Source: Polychytrium aggregatum
Lineage: Eukaryota; Chytridiomycota; Chytridiomycetes; Polychytriales
Direction of reading: 5' to 3'
Assembly (NCBI RefSeq): GCF_025602895.1
Contig: NW_026516218.1
Location: 620,001-684,000, forward strand
Length of the DNA: 64,000 nucleotides
Below are positions 55,305 through 64,000 of the stretch, piece by piece. The notes beneath the pieces were generated by a model. That model searched no databases. It was not told where the DNA came from and worked only from the letters and a program-made list of their open reading frames with translations. The translations under genes and the position numbers were made by a program. Position 1 is the stretch's first letter; every line of letters starts with the position of its first letter.

Positions 55305-56522
55305 GTTGTCGGAAGGCTACTTGCCAATCTCGGTGGGAGTTGGGCGAGCTTATATAATGCCAGTCGTTCCCGCACGAGACCTGTTGCCATCGCTTGAGAA
55401 GTCTTGTCCTGTTCGATTTGAGCCGTTCTGAGGGCTGAGAGGTGCAACGATCGAGCTGACAAGGAACAAAGAACAAGCAGCGGCGAACCGCTGGTCAGGT
55501 GTCGTTGACACTGATCCACTGACAGGTGCCGACTTGGCCAAATCTCCATCCACACAGCGGTTGGCTCACAAGCGCTGGTCAGGATGATTCATCGTGGCTG
55601 ATCTTGGATTCCGCTATCCGGGAAATCCCCTCCATCACCCTGACTCGATCCTGCTGAGATCAATTGGAGCCCAAAACAATCCAGTGGAGCAACTGGTCGC
55701 AGCGTGCTGTGACCATCAATATTGGTTGAGCGTAGCGGTCTGTTGTTCAGCAACGTGTTCAAGTTTATCGTCGGGATATTGTGTGGCTGACCGTTCGCTG
55801 GTGACTGTTCGTTCGCGATCAAGTGATTATGACGACGGTGATAAGCTAACTATGGACAACGTCGAGGTATCCGTGTCCAGTTGAGTCGGCGGTATTTGCT
55901 GGTATTTGTCGGTGAACTTGATGGTGTTGCCACAAACGGTGTCGATTTGAGCCATGTTGTGTGATAATGTGTCAGCGGCCAAGACCCTCTGTCTGAAGCA
56001 GGTGGTTGCATGGTGGAGGATTGATGGAGGCCAGCACGCCGGGGTATGAAGTTGCTCACTCTGGCCACGGATCTGATTTCGCTCATTCACCCTCCTAGTG
56101 AATGCTCGATATGTGCACAGGTGGTTTGCTGCCAGGGTTGGTGTGGTTGGGACGATTCCTGCGGATGGAACCAACTGCGTCTCCCACCACGCAGTCTTCG
56201 ACGAACCCAGTCCATCCCACACCACATCGGTCGCCAGAGGAACCAAGCAAATACCACCATGTCTCCGAGGGAAGTGCCAGACCGAAACAGCAAATACCCA
56301 TCACCCCATTCTCCAGTACTCACGCTATCCACCAAAATCACATACCATCCAACGCCCAATTTGACTTTTGCTTTTCCCAGACCGCGCTCACTCTCCACGC
56401 CGAGACTCTGACGAGCCGAGGATGTCGACACATGACCCTTGTAGGTTATATATATCATCACTCGTTCCAGATGAGAAGCAAGCGCTCCAACTCCCAGCAT
56501 TCGTTAGACTTGTTGTTGAACG
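55305..56522. other. Spacer between two unknown minus-strand genes
   Basis: 1.2 kb, less GC-rich than most of the window. No frame with recognisable domains on either strand; it should include the 3' UTR of the right-hand gene and the promoter of the left-hand one. Confidence 0.45.
55350..55356 (-). promoter_or_regulatory. TATA box of the 201-aa hypothetical gene
   Basis: On the minus strand TATATAA lies about 46-52 bp upstream of the ATG at 55304, the clearest TATA element on that strand. Confidence 0.55.
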
Positions 56523-57677
56523 CTAGCTCTGGAGATTGAGCTTGCCCAACGACTCGAGGAGCTCGTTCAGGTTCAGGGTGTCCTGCGCCGGCCCCGAGAG
56601 TTGCGACCGAGGAGAAAGGCTTCCGTCAGTGTCGATATACGGCGCATCTTCATCAAAGGGCTTGCTTCGGGAGATGAACGACGGAGGAAGCACGCGGCTT
56701 GTCGAAAGCGACAGATTCTCCAGCCGCAGAAGCACCTCGTTGATACTGGCCGAGTCGTCTTGCTTTTTCCAGGTTCGATATACGCAGTGCCGCATTACAC
56801 GCCCGCCTCGGCTGGACCGAATGTGCTTGGATGCGGCCGTGGGGGCCGGCATGCCGCTGGTGGGGCTGTCGTCCAGCGCGGACAAGTCTGAACAGACCGA
56901 TCCAGAGCAACTGCGGGGCATAGGTGTGTTGGTCTTGGGTACTTCGTCGCCCATGTCTGTGTTTGTGATGGTATCGCTGTTGCTTGCAGTGTCGCTGTAT
57001 CGCCCACAGTCGCTGTAGCTGTCCGGAGTAATGGGCATGACTGGAACCGAGTTGAGGGGGACTGCTGTAATGTCTTTGGAGGGCACGAGCGGGACGGGCG
57101 TTGATGGCGGTGGGATTGCTGCTGCTGGCGACGTTATGGGAGCAGAGCAATTTGCATCACCGGCTGCTGGGACATTCAGAGCTGCCACGGAGGCGCTTTG
57201 GTCACAGACAGTCGCAGGACTGGTGGGTATTTGTGGGCCGTGTACGTCGGAGGCGGTTTTGGATGTTTCCAAAGTCGCTGCCTCGATTGTGGATCCTGGG
57301 GATGAGGCTGCGTCCGTATCAAGAGGAGGGTATTCCTCGAGCAACAACGGCGGGAGTGGCGACGGTGGCTGTTCTTCCTGATCTGCGGCTGGGTCTTGTT
57401 TTTTCAGCAAGAGAGGGGCGAGATGCTCTTTCTGTGATATCGACTTGCCCTCGTGCGATCGGCGACCCGATGCTCGCCGTACCGACGGCACTTTGGTGGC
57501 AAGGGCTCCGCAAATGCCGACGACGACGAGGGCCGAGTAAATCTGCGTTGGCAGGATGCGCGGCTCAGCAATGACGCACTGCACATCTCTCCAGATCTTG
57601 GGGCACACTGATGCCGGAACTATCAAGTTAAAGCGTAGATGTATTCGCGGGTCGCGCAGTTGCCTCTCACCTTCCAT
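56523..57677 (-). CDS. Hypothetical Ser/Thr/Pro-rich protein, 384 aa
   Basis: Single-exon frame from ATG 57677. No family recognised. A moderately hydrophobic segment (IYSALVVVGICGALA, about residues 46-60) could be one membrane helix near the N terminus. Residues about 95-270 are disordered, with many Pro, Ser, Thr and Ala. Near the C terminus are SINEVLLRLENLSLS and LNLNELLESLGKLNLQ, two related Leu-rich helical motifs that look like short docking motifs. The long open frame in low-complexity sequence means the gene is likely but not certain, and an intron cannot be excluded. Confidence 0.55.
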   Translation of the reverse strand: MEGERQLRDPRIHLRFNLIVPASVCPKIWRDVQCVIAEPRILPTQIYSALVVVGICGALATKVPSVRRASGRRSHEGKSISQKEHLAPLLLKKQDPAADQEEQPPSPLPPLLLEEYPPLDTDAASSPGSTIEAATLETSKTASDVHGPQIPTSPATVCDQSASVAALNVPAAGDANCSAPITSPAAAIPPPSTPVPLVPSKDITAVPLNSVPVMPITPDSYSDCGRYSDTASNSDTITNTDMGDEVPKTNTPMPRSCSGSVCSDLSALDDSPTSGMPAPTAASKHIRSSRGGRVMRHCVYRTWKKQDDSASINEVLLRLENLSLSTSRVLPPSFISRSKPFDEDAPYIDTDGSLSPRSQLSGPAQDTLNLNELLESLGKLNLQS

Positions 57678-58529
57678 CCCTCCGTTTGCATCGAGAGTCG
57701 GGAGTGCCTCAGCAACAGTTGCCGGATGGCGCGAATGAGATGCGCGACGGCACGGAAGATGCCCAGAGCCGGGATGCTGAGAACAGCGGTGCTCCAGCCC
57801 CTGCGTTTAAGAGACTGAGGCTGTTGTTTCGGCGTGCGAATGATCAGTAATAATGGCGAGAAAGCACGCCGCAGTCAGACGGCCTCACTTCTCTCGAACT
57901 GCAAGAGTGCTCGCGTGGGAACGGTTCATATCGCGGCCATATCGCGGCCATATCGCGGCCATATCGCGCAAGCGCAAACGCTGGCACGGATAATATAGGT
58001 CGAGTATGAGCAGATACAGCGAACGCAACCGCACGCACCTGCATTGTTGTCCTTCTAGATGCTGCCTCTGCAGAGCAGGATCACTGCGATGATGGAGCAA
58101 ACGCAGAAGGTGCGGATTGGGGCGGTGTCGGATCTGGGCGTCGATTGCGACAATCGACACAATCGAATGACTGTAATGACTGCTGGGATTGTGAATATCA
58201 CAAATACGACGACGTTTAGTGTGCCTCGGTCCCCGCCAGACCGAACGGATGGATACTGCTCGCACATGGCTGGCGAACAGCGGATCGGCGACAGCAAGCA
58301 GAGCCGGCGAGAGCGATCTCGTCGCGCGTCTCGTCTCGTTCGATTTCGCCATTTGCAATCCATCAGCCTTCGTCTGCATCTTCCAGCATCTACCCGCATC
58401 TTCCAGCATCGTCCCGCATCTACCCGCATCTACCCGCATCGGCCTGCATCTCGGCTTGGCCCATCTCGATCCAACCGTCCAGCTTCGACACAACTCGGCG
58501 ATCGCTGCACAAGCCTCCCGTGCGAACTC
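57678..58529. other. Divergent spacer between unknown gene (-) and RBM5/10-like gene (+)
   Basis: Presumed bidirectional promoter. It contains a four-copy 11-bp repeat at 57927-57969 (listed separately) and a CGCATCTACC/CATCTTCCAG repeat near 58375-58445. Long minus-strand frame at 57885-58493 judged a shadow. Confidence 0.5.
57927..57969. repeat. Four tandem copies of an 11-bp CATATCGCGGC unit
   Basis: Units start at 57927, 57938, 57949 and 57960; the last ends in a variant. Each copy contains the palindromic core TCGCGA-like TCGCG, spaced one helical turn apart, in the spacer between two divergent genes. Confidence 0.85.
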
Positions 58530-61500
58530 ATGGACCGTCGCAGCACCAACGGGGGGACTGCGGGCCGTTGTCGCAGCCCAACATCCGACACCACTGACCT
58601 CGGCTCCAGAAAGCGGCGAGCATCGCCATCCGCCAGCGAATACCCTCCTCCTTCTCGCCTCACAAGGCCTCGCTCGAGGTCACCTTCTTACCGCGCTGGC
58701 CGGCGGGCGGACCGTCATCGATCTCGCTCTCGGAGCCGCTCGCGATCCTATTCGAAATCCTATTCACGATCCCGATCCCGATCTCGATCCCGATCTCGAT
58801 CTCGATCCCGCTCGCCCTATGACCGTCGGTACGAGCGTCGACGTCAAAGCCCAGGTCGAAGTCAGCGTGGCAGTCGCAATGCCTCGCCGTCGCCAGACCG
58901 CCGAGGCTCGCATCGCCAACGCTGGGACCATGACGGATACTCTAGCGACCAGTCGTCCGACCACCGACATCACCGATCCAAAGCCCGCTCGAAGGTATGG
59001 CATGCGCAAAAAACAGAGCTTCTTCTCCGCGCCCCCTCTGCCGGATTGCAAGCGTCGTGCAGCAGCGGCTATGCTCCTGTTGCCGATGATGCGTCCGTGG
59101 GGTTCGGGAAATCCACGGCTCGTCTGAGAAGCGACGGTGCAGATTTCCCCCTGCCTCAGGACGACCTATCTACGGCGTTGCGCCGCTTCTCTTCCACGAA
59201 CCAAACGTATCTAACTTATTCGAGACATCGACATCGACAACAACGACATCGATCCCTCGGGTATTCCCTCCGCGCCAAATAGCCCAACGCCGAGCCCAAC
59301 CAGAGTGTGTGTCTCAAGGGATTACCGCTGGAGATGACTGATACTGAGGTATGTCGACAGAAACGCCATTCAGTCAGCAATCGATAGCTAGACCCTCCGG
59401 CGTCCTGGCGTCAAAACTTGGCTCTTTCCACCGACTAATCACCCAATCCACAGCTCCAGAAGCACCTCGAGAAACTCGGAGCCGACATCGAGTATGCCAA
59501 AGTGATTTGCGACAAAGCCACGGGCTCCTCCCGAGGATTTGCATTCTGCAGGTTCATCAGCATCGAGCACGCGCGGCGATGGATGGACCGCCATGAGCCC
59601 CGGATTGACATCGGAGAGTCTTCGGTCCGGATCGAGTACAGCAACACCGGCTCGAACGACGCTGGCGACGACTGGGTTTGCAAAAAAGTAACTGTCGATG
59701 CAGTGTCTGCAACGGCCCACGGCCTGGACTTCTGGTCTGGGCTTGAGGCTCCGGCCTGGCTTTCGATTCAGCGGCTCAAAGTATGCATCTTCCTGCTAGT
59801 GTGGCAGTTCAAACTTTAAACGCAGACGAGAGTGCTTCCGGTGCAATGCCGCCCAGCCAGGTAAGCAACACATGTTTTACTTTGGCCGGATGCTCAGCAT
59901 TGAGGAGATTTGTCTGCCTGCTTCGCGACGAGACTTTGCCTGTTTCGCAATGAGTGCTTCCTGATGCGTTGTCGTGTGGATCGTTGCTGAGCAGAGTCCA
60001 CGAAGGATAAGACCGAGGCTTTCGTCAATGATGGCAGCCGGGACGTCGGCACTGCTCCGTCGTCGATGCTTCTCGTTCGGGACTTGGATCCCTTGACTAC
60101 GGAGGAAGAGGTGAGAGCTCCAATACGAGTGCAGGCCTTTGGATTGGACACGAATGTGTCGCGCTATCTGACGCTGACTCTCCCCACTCACTGCCGATCT
60201 CCTTGCTGTGACCTCGCCTCAATGAATATGCATGTGCAATGCAGCTCTATGACCTGGTCTCCAAAGTTGCCTCGATTGTGTCGGTGCGAGTGATCAAGGA
60301 CCGACTGACGCGCAGGTCATGGGGATTCGCATTCATCGAGTGCGCTTCGGTTGAGGTAACGAGCCGATCTGTGTTTGTGATACACTGGCTGTTTGGTTGT
60401 GAGTGGCACCCGATCCAACAGTCGTGCATATCCTCATCTCGACCTCAGGCGGCCACTGCGGTCTTCCAGAAAGTGAACCACCCCCTCGATCCGCGTCCGC
60501 TGCAGATCGGCGGTCGGCAGCCCACCCTGTCCTACGCACACACCGGGAGCTTCATCCCGGTCTACTGTGACCCGCAGTGGGTGACCAAGCAAATCAAAGG
60601 ACCCGGCGGCAGCATCATGTCCGTTGGATACTGGGACCAGCAGGCCTATGCCAAGTCATACAGCCCTGCAGCAACAGCCAGCGAACCACCTCGCGTCGCC
60701 GGCAGCAAAGCACCGAAACAAGCCAAGCAAACCAAGTCGGGTATGCCCAATACAAACCCATTCCTCGCGCAGCATATCGTCTGCTTCCTCTTCTTCTCAC
60801 CTCAGATCATTCTTGTGGTTGTGTGCGCTCCAGCCGTCGAGAAGCCGGCGGTGTTGGCCAAGTCGATCGACAATGAGCTTGCAGCCTTCCACTCGTCAGC
60901 CGAGGCCAGCGGCAAGCCCGGAGCGACCGAAGAGCTGGCAACTCGCGACAGCACATCGATCCAGGCGCTCCATCCAACGTGGCTATCGGGGGACGACCAA
61001 GCTGCCTCGGACAGTCAAAGGTAGGCCTTTTCACTCCGCCAAACATTGTCATTTTGGAATGCCTCATGACGATGATAGCTGGCTGACTGGTTGCGATGCG
61101 CAGGAAACGGCCATTATCCCAGGACTTTTCGAGCGAGATCGGCGGCGATGACTCCAAGTCCAAGGGATACCTTTCTCTCGCCAGCAAGAAAGTAGGTGTC
61201 AGCGATGTGCTGGGACTATCCCAACATCCGCATCGTTCCCACAAATGTCGTGACAACACTGCTGATTCTAGATTCACCATCTGCACCCACTGGCGCTCCA
61301 GATGCGCTCGACCCTCCAGCGGTGGCACGATCGGCAGGAGGAGAAACTGGCTGAGCCTGAGGAGCCTCTTTCCGAAGAGAAACCTGTAGAAGAGCCACAA
61401 GAAGCCATTCCTGACGAAGAGATCAACCGGGAGCTGGAGCAGGTTAGAGCCCACCGCTTGCAATTGGGTCCGCGCGAGCGGTTCGCCAGATGCTACTTTG

Positions 61501-62934
61501 GCGATATTCTATGACGGCCGTTGCAGCTGTTACAGCTACGGCCGAAGCGGCGAACTGGATGTTGATTTCTGGCCTGCCTGCACCGACACCTTTCTCGCGC
61601 AGCGCATGCCTACGGACGCCGAAGTCAATGAAGAATACAGCAACTTGAGCATCACTGCATGCATGCTCTGCGAGCGGGGCTTTAAGAGCCCGGAAGATCT
61701 CACAAAGCACCAGATCAAGTCTGCTCTGCACAAGGTAGGTTGTCGAGGCAGCTGAGGATGGCTAGGCCCACCACCGAATGAATCTAAACGGTAGTGTATT
61801 TTGGGCTGTGCAGGCAAACATGGCAAAGTACATGGAAGAGAAGCGAAAGGAGCTTGGCGAGCAGATCAAGGCTGAGCTGGCGCATGACCGAAACATGGCC
61901 TCCAGCTACCGCAACCGCGCTGCTGAGCGGAGGCAGATGTATGGCCAACCGGAACACCCGAAGCTAGAGCCCCGGTTCCCGCCCAAGAAGCCGACGGCGC
62001 ATGCACGAAATCACGAAAGCACTGGGTAAGCGCCCTCACTTCCCTCCCGATCCAACGAGAGTGCAGCGAATGCTTAGTGGAGCGTCAAATGAGGATGCAA
62101 AAGAACTGGAGAGAAGCTGGGCTCGTGTTGGCCGATCCAGAAGTTGGACTGACCGACAACTTGTCCTACATCGGCATCGGCATCGACATCGGCATCGGCA
62201 TCGGCATCGGCATCGGCATCGGCATCGGCATCGGCATCGGCATCGGCATCGGCATCGGCATCGACATCGGCATCGGCATCGGCATCGGCATCGGCATCGG
62301 CATCGGCATCGACATCGGCATCGGCATCGGCATCGGCATCGGCATCGGCATCGGCATCGGCATCGACATCGGCATCGGCATCGGCATCGGCATCGGCATC
62401 GGCATCGGCATCGGCATCGGCATCGGCATCGGCATCGGCATCGGCATCGGCATCGGCATCGGCATCGGCATCGGCTTCGGCTTTGGCTGTGCACAACCAC
62501 CAAGATTCGTCCTTCTGTCCAAGACAACCGCGCCGCCGCCGCCGCCGCCGCCATCGTCGGCAGAGCCGCCATCGTCGGCAGAGCCGCCAGCGCCCAGTCC
62601 CCTGGGCTCAGACAACATTGGCAACCGTCTGCTCAAGATGATGGGCTGGAAGGAGGGCGAGGGCCTCGGCGCCCGCGGCACTGGAATCGTCGAGCCCGTG
62701 CAGGTAAGCCTATTCTCCCACTATCGACAACCAATTCTGCCTGGGCGTCAGCGGTAGCTTGGGCACTGAGATGGCTGGAGTTTATAGAGACTGACAAGCC
62801 CGCTCTCGCAGGCGGAGGGCAACACAGGCCGATCTGGTATCGGGACCCTCGGAGCCACTCTGCAAACCGACACCACTGACTACAAGGAGATGGTGCGTCG
62901 AACCACGCTCAGTCGATACAACCAAGAGCCATAG
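58530..62934 (+). CDS. RBM5/RBM10-like splicing regulator (RS, RRM, RanBP2 Zn finger, RRM, C2H2, G-patch)
   Basis: Fourteen exons encode 787 aa: 58530-58994, 59283-59348, 59454-59687, 59800-59860, 59995-60110, 60245-60355, 60449-60740, 60834-61020, 61104-61191, 61272-61442, 61603-61734, 61814-62025, 62598-62703, 62812-62934. Order seen: an N-terminal RS-rich region; RRM1 ([29 protein letters not shown]); a RanBP2-type zinc finger [23 protein letters not shown]2 ([28 protein letters not shown]); an OCRE-poor middle; a C2H2 finger [17 protein letters not shown]; a basic helix YRNRAAERR; and a G-patch [17 protein letters not shown]. This is the RBM5/6/10 architecture, spliceosomal factors acting in exon choice. 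Intron 12 (572 nt) carries the large GGCATC array. Confidence 0.93.
58752..58812 (+). repeat. CGATCC/CGATCT hexamer run encoding the RS dipeptides
   Basis: A coding hexanucleotide repeat in exon 1 of the RBM5/10-like gene; in frame it gives alternating Arg and Ser. It is a likely source of length variation in the RS region. Confidence 0.8.
62169..62474. repeat. GGCATC hexanucleotide array (~51 units) in an RBM5/10-like gene intron
   Basis: Nearly perfect GGCATC tandem units over about 306 bp with four single-base GACATC interruptions. It sits in the 572-nt intron between the exon ending NHESTG and the G-patch exon. All six frames stay open across it (for example Ile-Gly and His-Arg on plus, Asp-Ala, Pro-Met and Arg-Cys on minus), which explains several long artefactual ORFs. 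Confidence 0.97.
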
Positions 62935-63534
62935 GACAGCGAGAGTAGCCCGCTGCGATGTGGCGTTGCGAGTGCATGCCGGGCCGACCGTCGCCAATAC
63001 AGACTCAGCGCACACTCGTACATGGATCAAAGGTTGGAGGGTGGGGCGGGTGCTGCTCCTGGCGAGCCGTGGGAGGGGTCGTTGACTTTGGGGTTCCCAG
63101 CACGACAGGGTCCAGTTCCCTGGACATGCGGATGCTCTGGGAGACACCGACATCGGGGACCGCAAGGAGAAAGACCAGCCCGCTGCGGGACGTTCAACAG
63201 CATCAAGCATCCAGCAGCATTCTGCACTCAATATCTTGGCTGTTGCTGAAACGACAGTCCCTCTCTCGATCGAGGAGCAAGAAGAAAGTCGATGGGCGAC
63301 AAACCCGCGACGGCGACGGCGATGGCAGCGGCAAACCACAGGCGGAAGATGAGCGGCATTCCGCCCGAGGCCATATCAACCCGTCGGTGCTTCCCAGAGC
63401 CCTGCAGGTCGGAACCGAGCACCCTCGGCGACGCTGTCAACTCGATCATCGCTGCTGCGACGAATTTGCATCCACGTCCAAGAACAGCTCGCCTCACCCT
63501 TTAGATCGGCCGTGTCCCGACGCCATCGACCCCC
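62935..63534. other. Spacer between the RBM5/10-like gene and the GT62 gene
   Basis: 600 bp between two plus-strand genes. A 333-aa open frame runs through it and into the next gene in the wrong frame; rejected as a shadow. No TATA box recognised. Confidence 0.5.
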
Positions 63535-64000
63535 ATGAGAGCCCGACTGGTGATCCAGATGCTGAGCATCCTGTTGGTCAGCATGTGCACGGTGCTTATC
63601 GTGCGCATCTACCGCCTTCCGTCAAGATCGCTGGCACCAAGGGCAGCGCCGCCCGTTCGCCGAAACGAGGTTCGGCTGCCCAACCTGCACCAATGGCAGT
63701 ACTCAAACAACCCCTACGTCGGCAAGGTCCATGCTGTCGAGGAATTTGCGGCATTCCAGATCGAGGCGAATCCGGCCATGTCTCGGCCAACAAGCAGCGA
63801 CCTTCCCAGGGTGCTGATCCTGAGCCTGGCCTTCAATCGCCTGTCGTTTGGCGGAGGCGATCGATCGCTTGCAGATTTCTTGGACATGATCCAAAGCCTG
63901 GACTATCCCAAGGAACTCCTCAGCCTCGGCATCCTGATCTCGAGCCAGCGGGACTTTGACCGGCTCATGCCCATCGTGTCCTCGTTTGTGCAGACACAGG
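63535..64000 (+). CDS. Anp1/Mnn9/Van1-like mannosyltransferase (GT62), 3' end beyond window
   Basis: Open from ATG 63535 through the right edge (155 codons seen). A short N terminus precedes a single hydrophobic helix (LVIQMLSILLVSMCTVLIV), giving Golgi type II topology. A stem of ~60 residues follows, including YSNNPYVGKVHAVEEFAAF. The GT62 start is seen as RVLILSLAFNRL, then LADFLDMIQSLDYPKELLSLGILISS, matching the beginning of the Anp1-family domain in which the strand-loop is usually VLILTPL. Yeast relatives form the mannan polymerase complexes that extend N-glycan outer chains. The catalytic DXD region would lie beyond the window. Confidence 0.82.
   Translation, partial: MRARLVIQMLSILLVSMCTVLIVRIYRLPSRSLAPRAAPPVRRNEVRLPNLHQWQYSNNPYVGKVHAVEEFAAFQIEANPAMSRPTSSDLPRVLILSLAFNRLSFGGGDRSLADFLDMIQSLDYPKELLSLGILISSQRDFDRLMPIVSSFVQTQ

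Noticed and set aside
62001-62879. 292-aa plus-strand ORF with a long His-Arg dipeptide run, and its six-frame companions
   Set aside because: Pure translation of the GGCATC array in an intron; splicing from 62025 to 62598 gives a correct G-patch protein instead.
62958-63959. 333-aa plus-strand ORF
   Set aside because: Overlaps the GT62 gene in the wrong frame; Arg/Pro/His-rich with no domain, as expected from GC bias.
1-64000. tRNA, rRNA, and bacterial-style operons or ribosome-binding sites
   Set aside because: I looked for cloverleaf-like and rRNA-like segments and saw none by eye; gene structure is eukaryotic, so such sites were not annotated.

Overview
The window looks like nuclear DNA of a flagellated (zoosporic, chytrid-type) fungus. 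Nearly every gene is interrupted by GT-AG introns of about 75-580 nt with clean coding phases. Several families are fungal (LRG1-type LIM/RhoGAP, velvet factor, Anp1/Mnn9-type GT62), while a CFAP221/PCDP1-like axonemal gene points to a flagellate life stage. The DNA is GC-rich with many microsatellites. I do not name a species.

Layout. 1-2.46 kb: left-truncated LRG1-like LIM/RhoGAP gene (-). 3.6-6.0 kb: GH9 glucanase (+). 6.7-8.7 kb: secreted GH18 chitinase (-). 8.7-10.1 kb: repeat-rich spacer. 10.1-12.1 kb: kinase-tail/NLR-like/WD40 gene (-) cut at its 5' end by a 5'-truncated non-LTR retroelement (12.15-13.27 kb, +). 13.4-14.9 kb: Sel1-repeat protein (-). 17.1-18.0 kb: cyclin (-). 19.5-20.9 kb: Gfo/Idh/MocA oxidoreductase (-). 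22.2-23.4 kb: PhyH-type dioxygenase (+). 23.9-27.5 kb: GH85 ENGase (-). 27.8-31.0 kb: STT3 (-). 31.4-33.5 kb: tafazzin (+). About 34.2-37.6 kb: CFAP221-like (-). 38.3-40.5 kb: 3-ketoacyl-CoA thiolase (+). 41.0-42.4 kb: DXD glycosyltransferase (-). 43.2-47.4 kb: nuclear cap-binding protein CBC1/NCBP1 (+). 47.8-49.4 kb: TAF7 (-). 50.0-50.7 kb: C2H2 protein (-). About 52.6-54.1 kb: velvet factor (+). 54.7-55.3 and 56.5-57.7 kb: two unknown proteins (-). 58.5-62.9 kb: RBM5/RBM10-like splicing factor (+). 63.5 kb to the right edge: start of an Anp1/Mnn9-like mannosyltransferase (+).

Themes. Glycan and wall biology recurs: STT3 installs N-glycans, ENGase removes them, a DXD transferase and an Anp1-type GT62 act in the Golgi, LRG1 controls Rho1 signalling, and GH9/GH18 act on glucan and chitin. 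RNA and transcription genes (CBC1, TAF7, RBM5/10, velvet, C2H2) fill the right half. Tafazzin and thiolase are lipid metabolism. Most genes are housekeeping. The most unusual observations are an apparent single-nucleotide exon in tafazzin, a ~306-bp GGCATC hexanucleotide array in an intron of the RBM gene, and a kinase-NLR-like-WD40 gene truncated next to a retroelement fragment.

Exon coordinates were derived by hand from splice consensus, phase and family motifs; there is no transcript evidence. Every multi-exon model listed as complete closes in frame.
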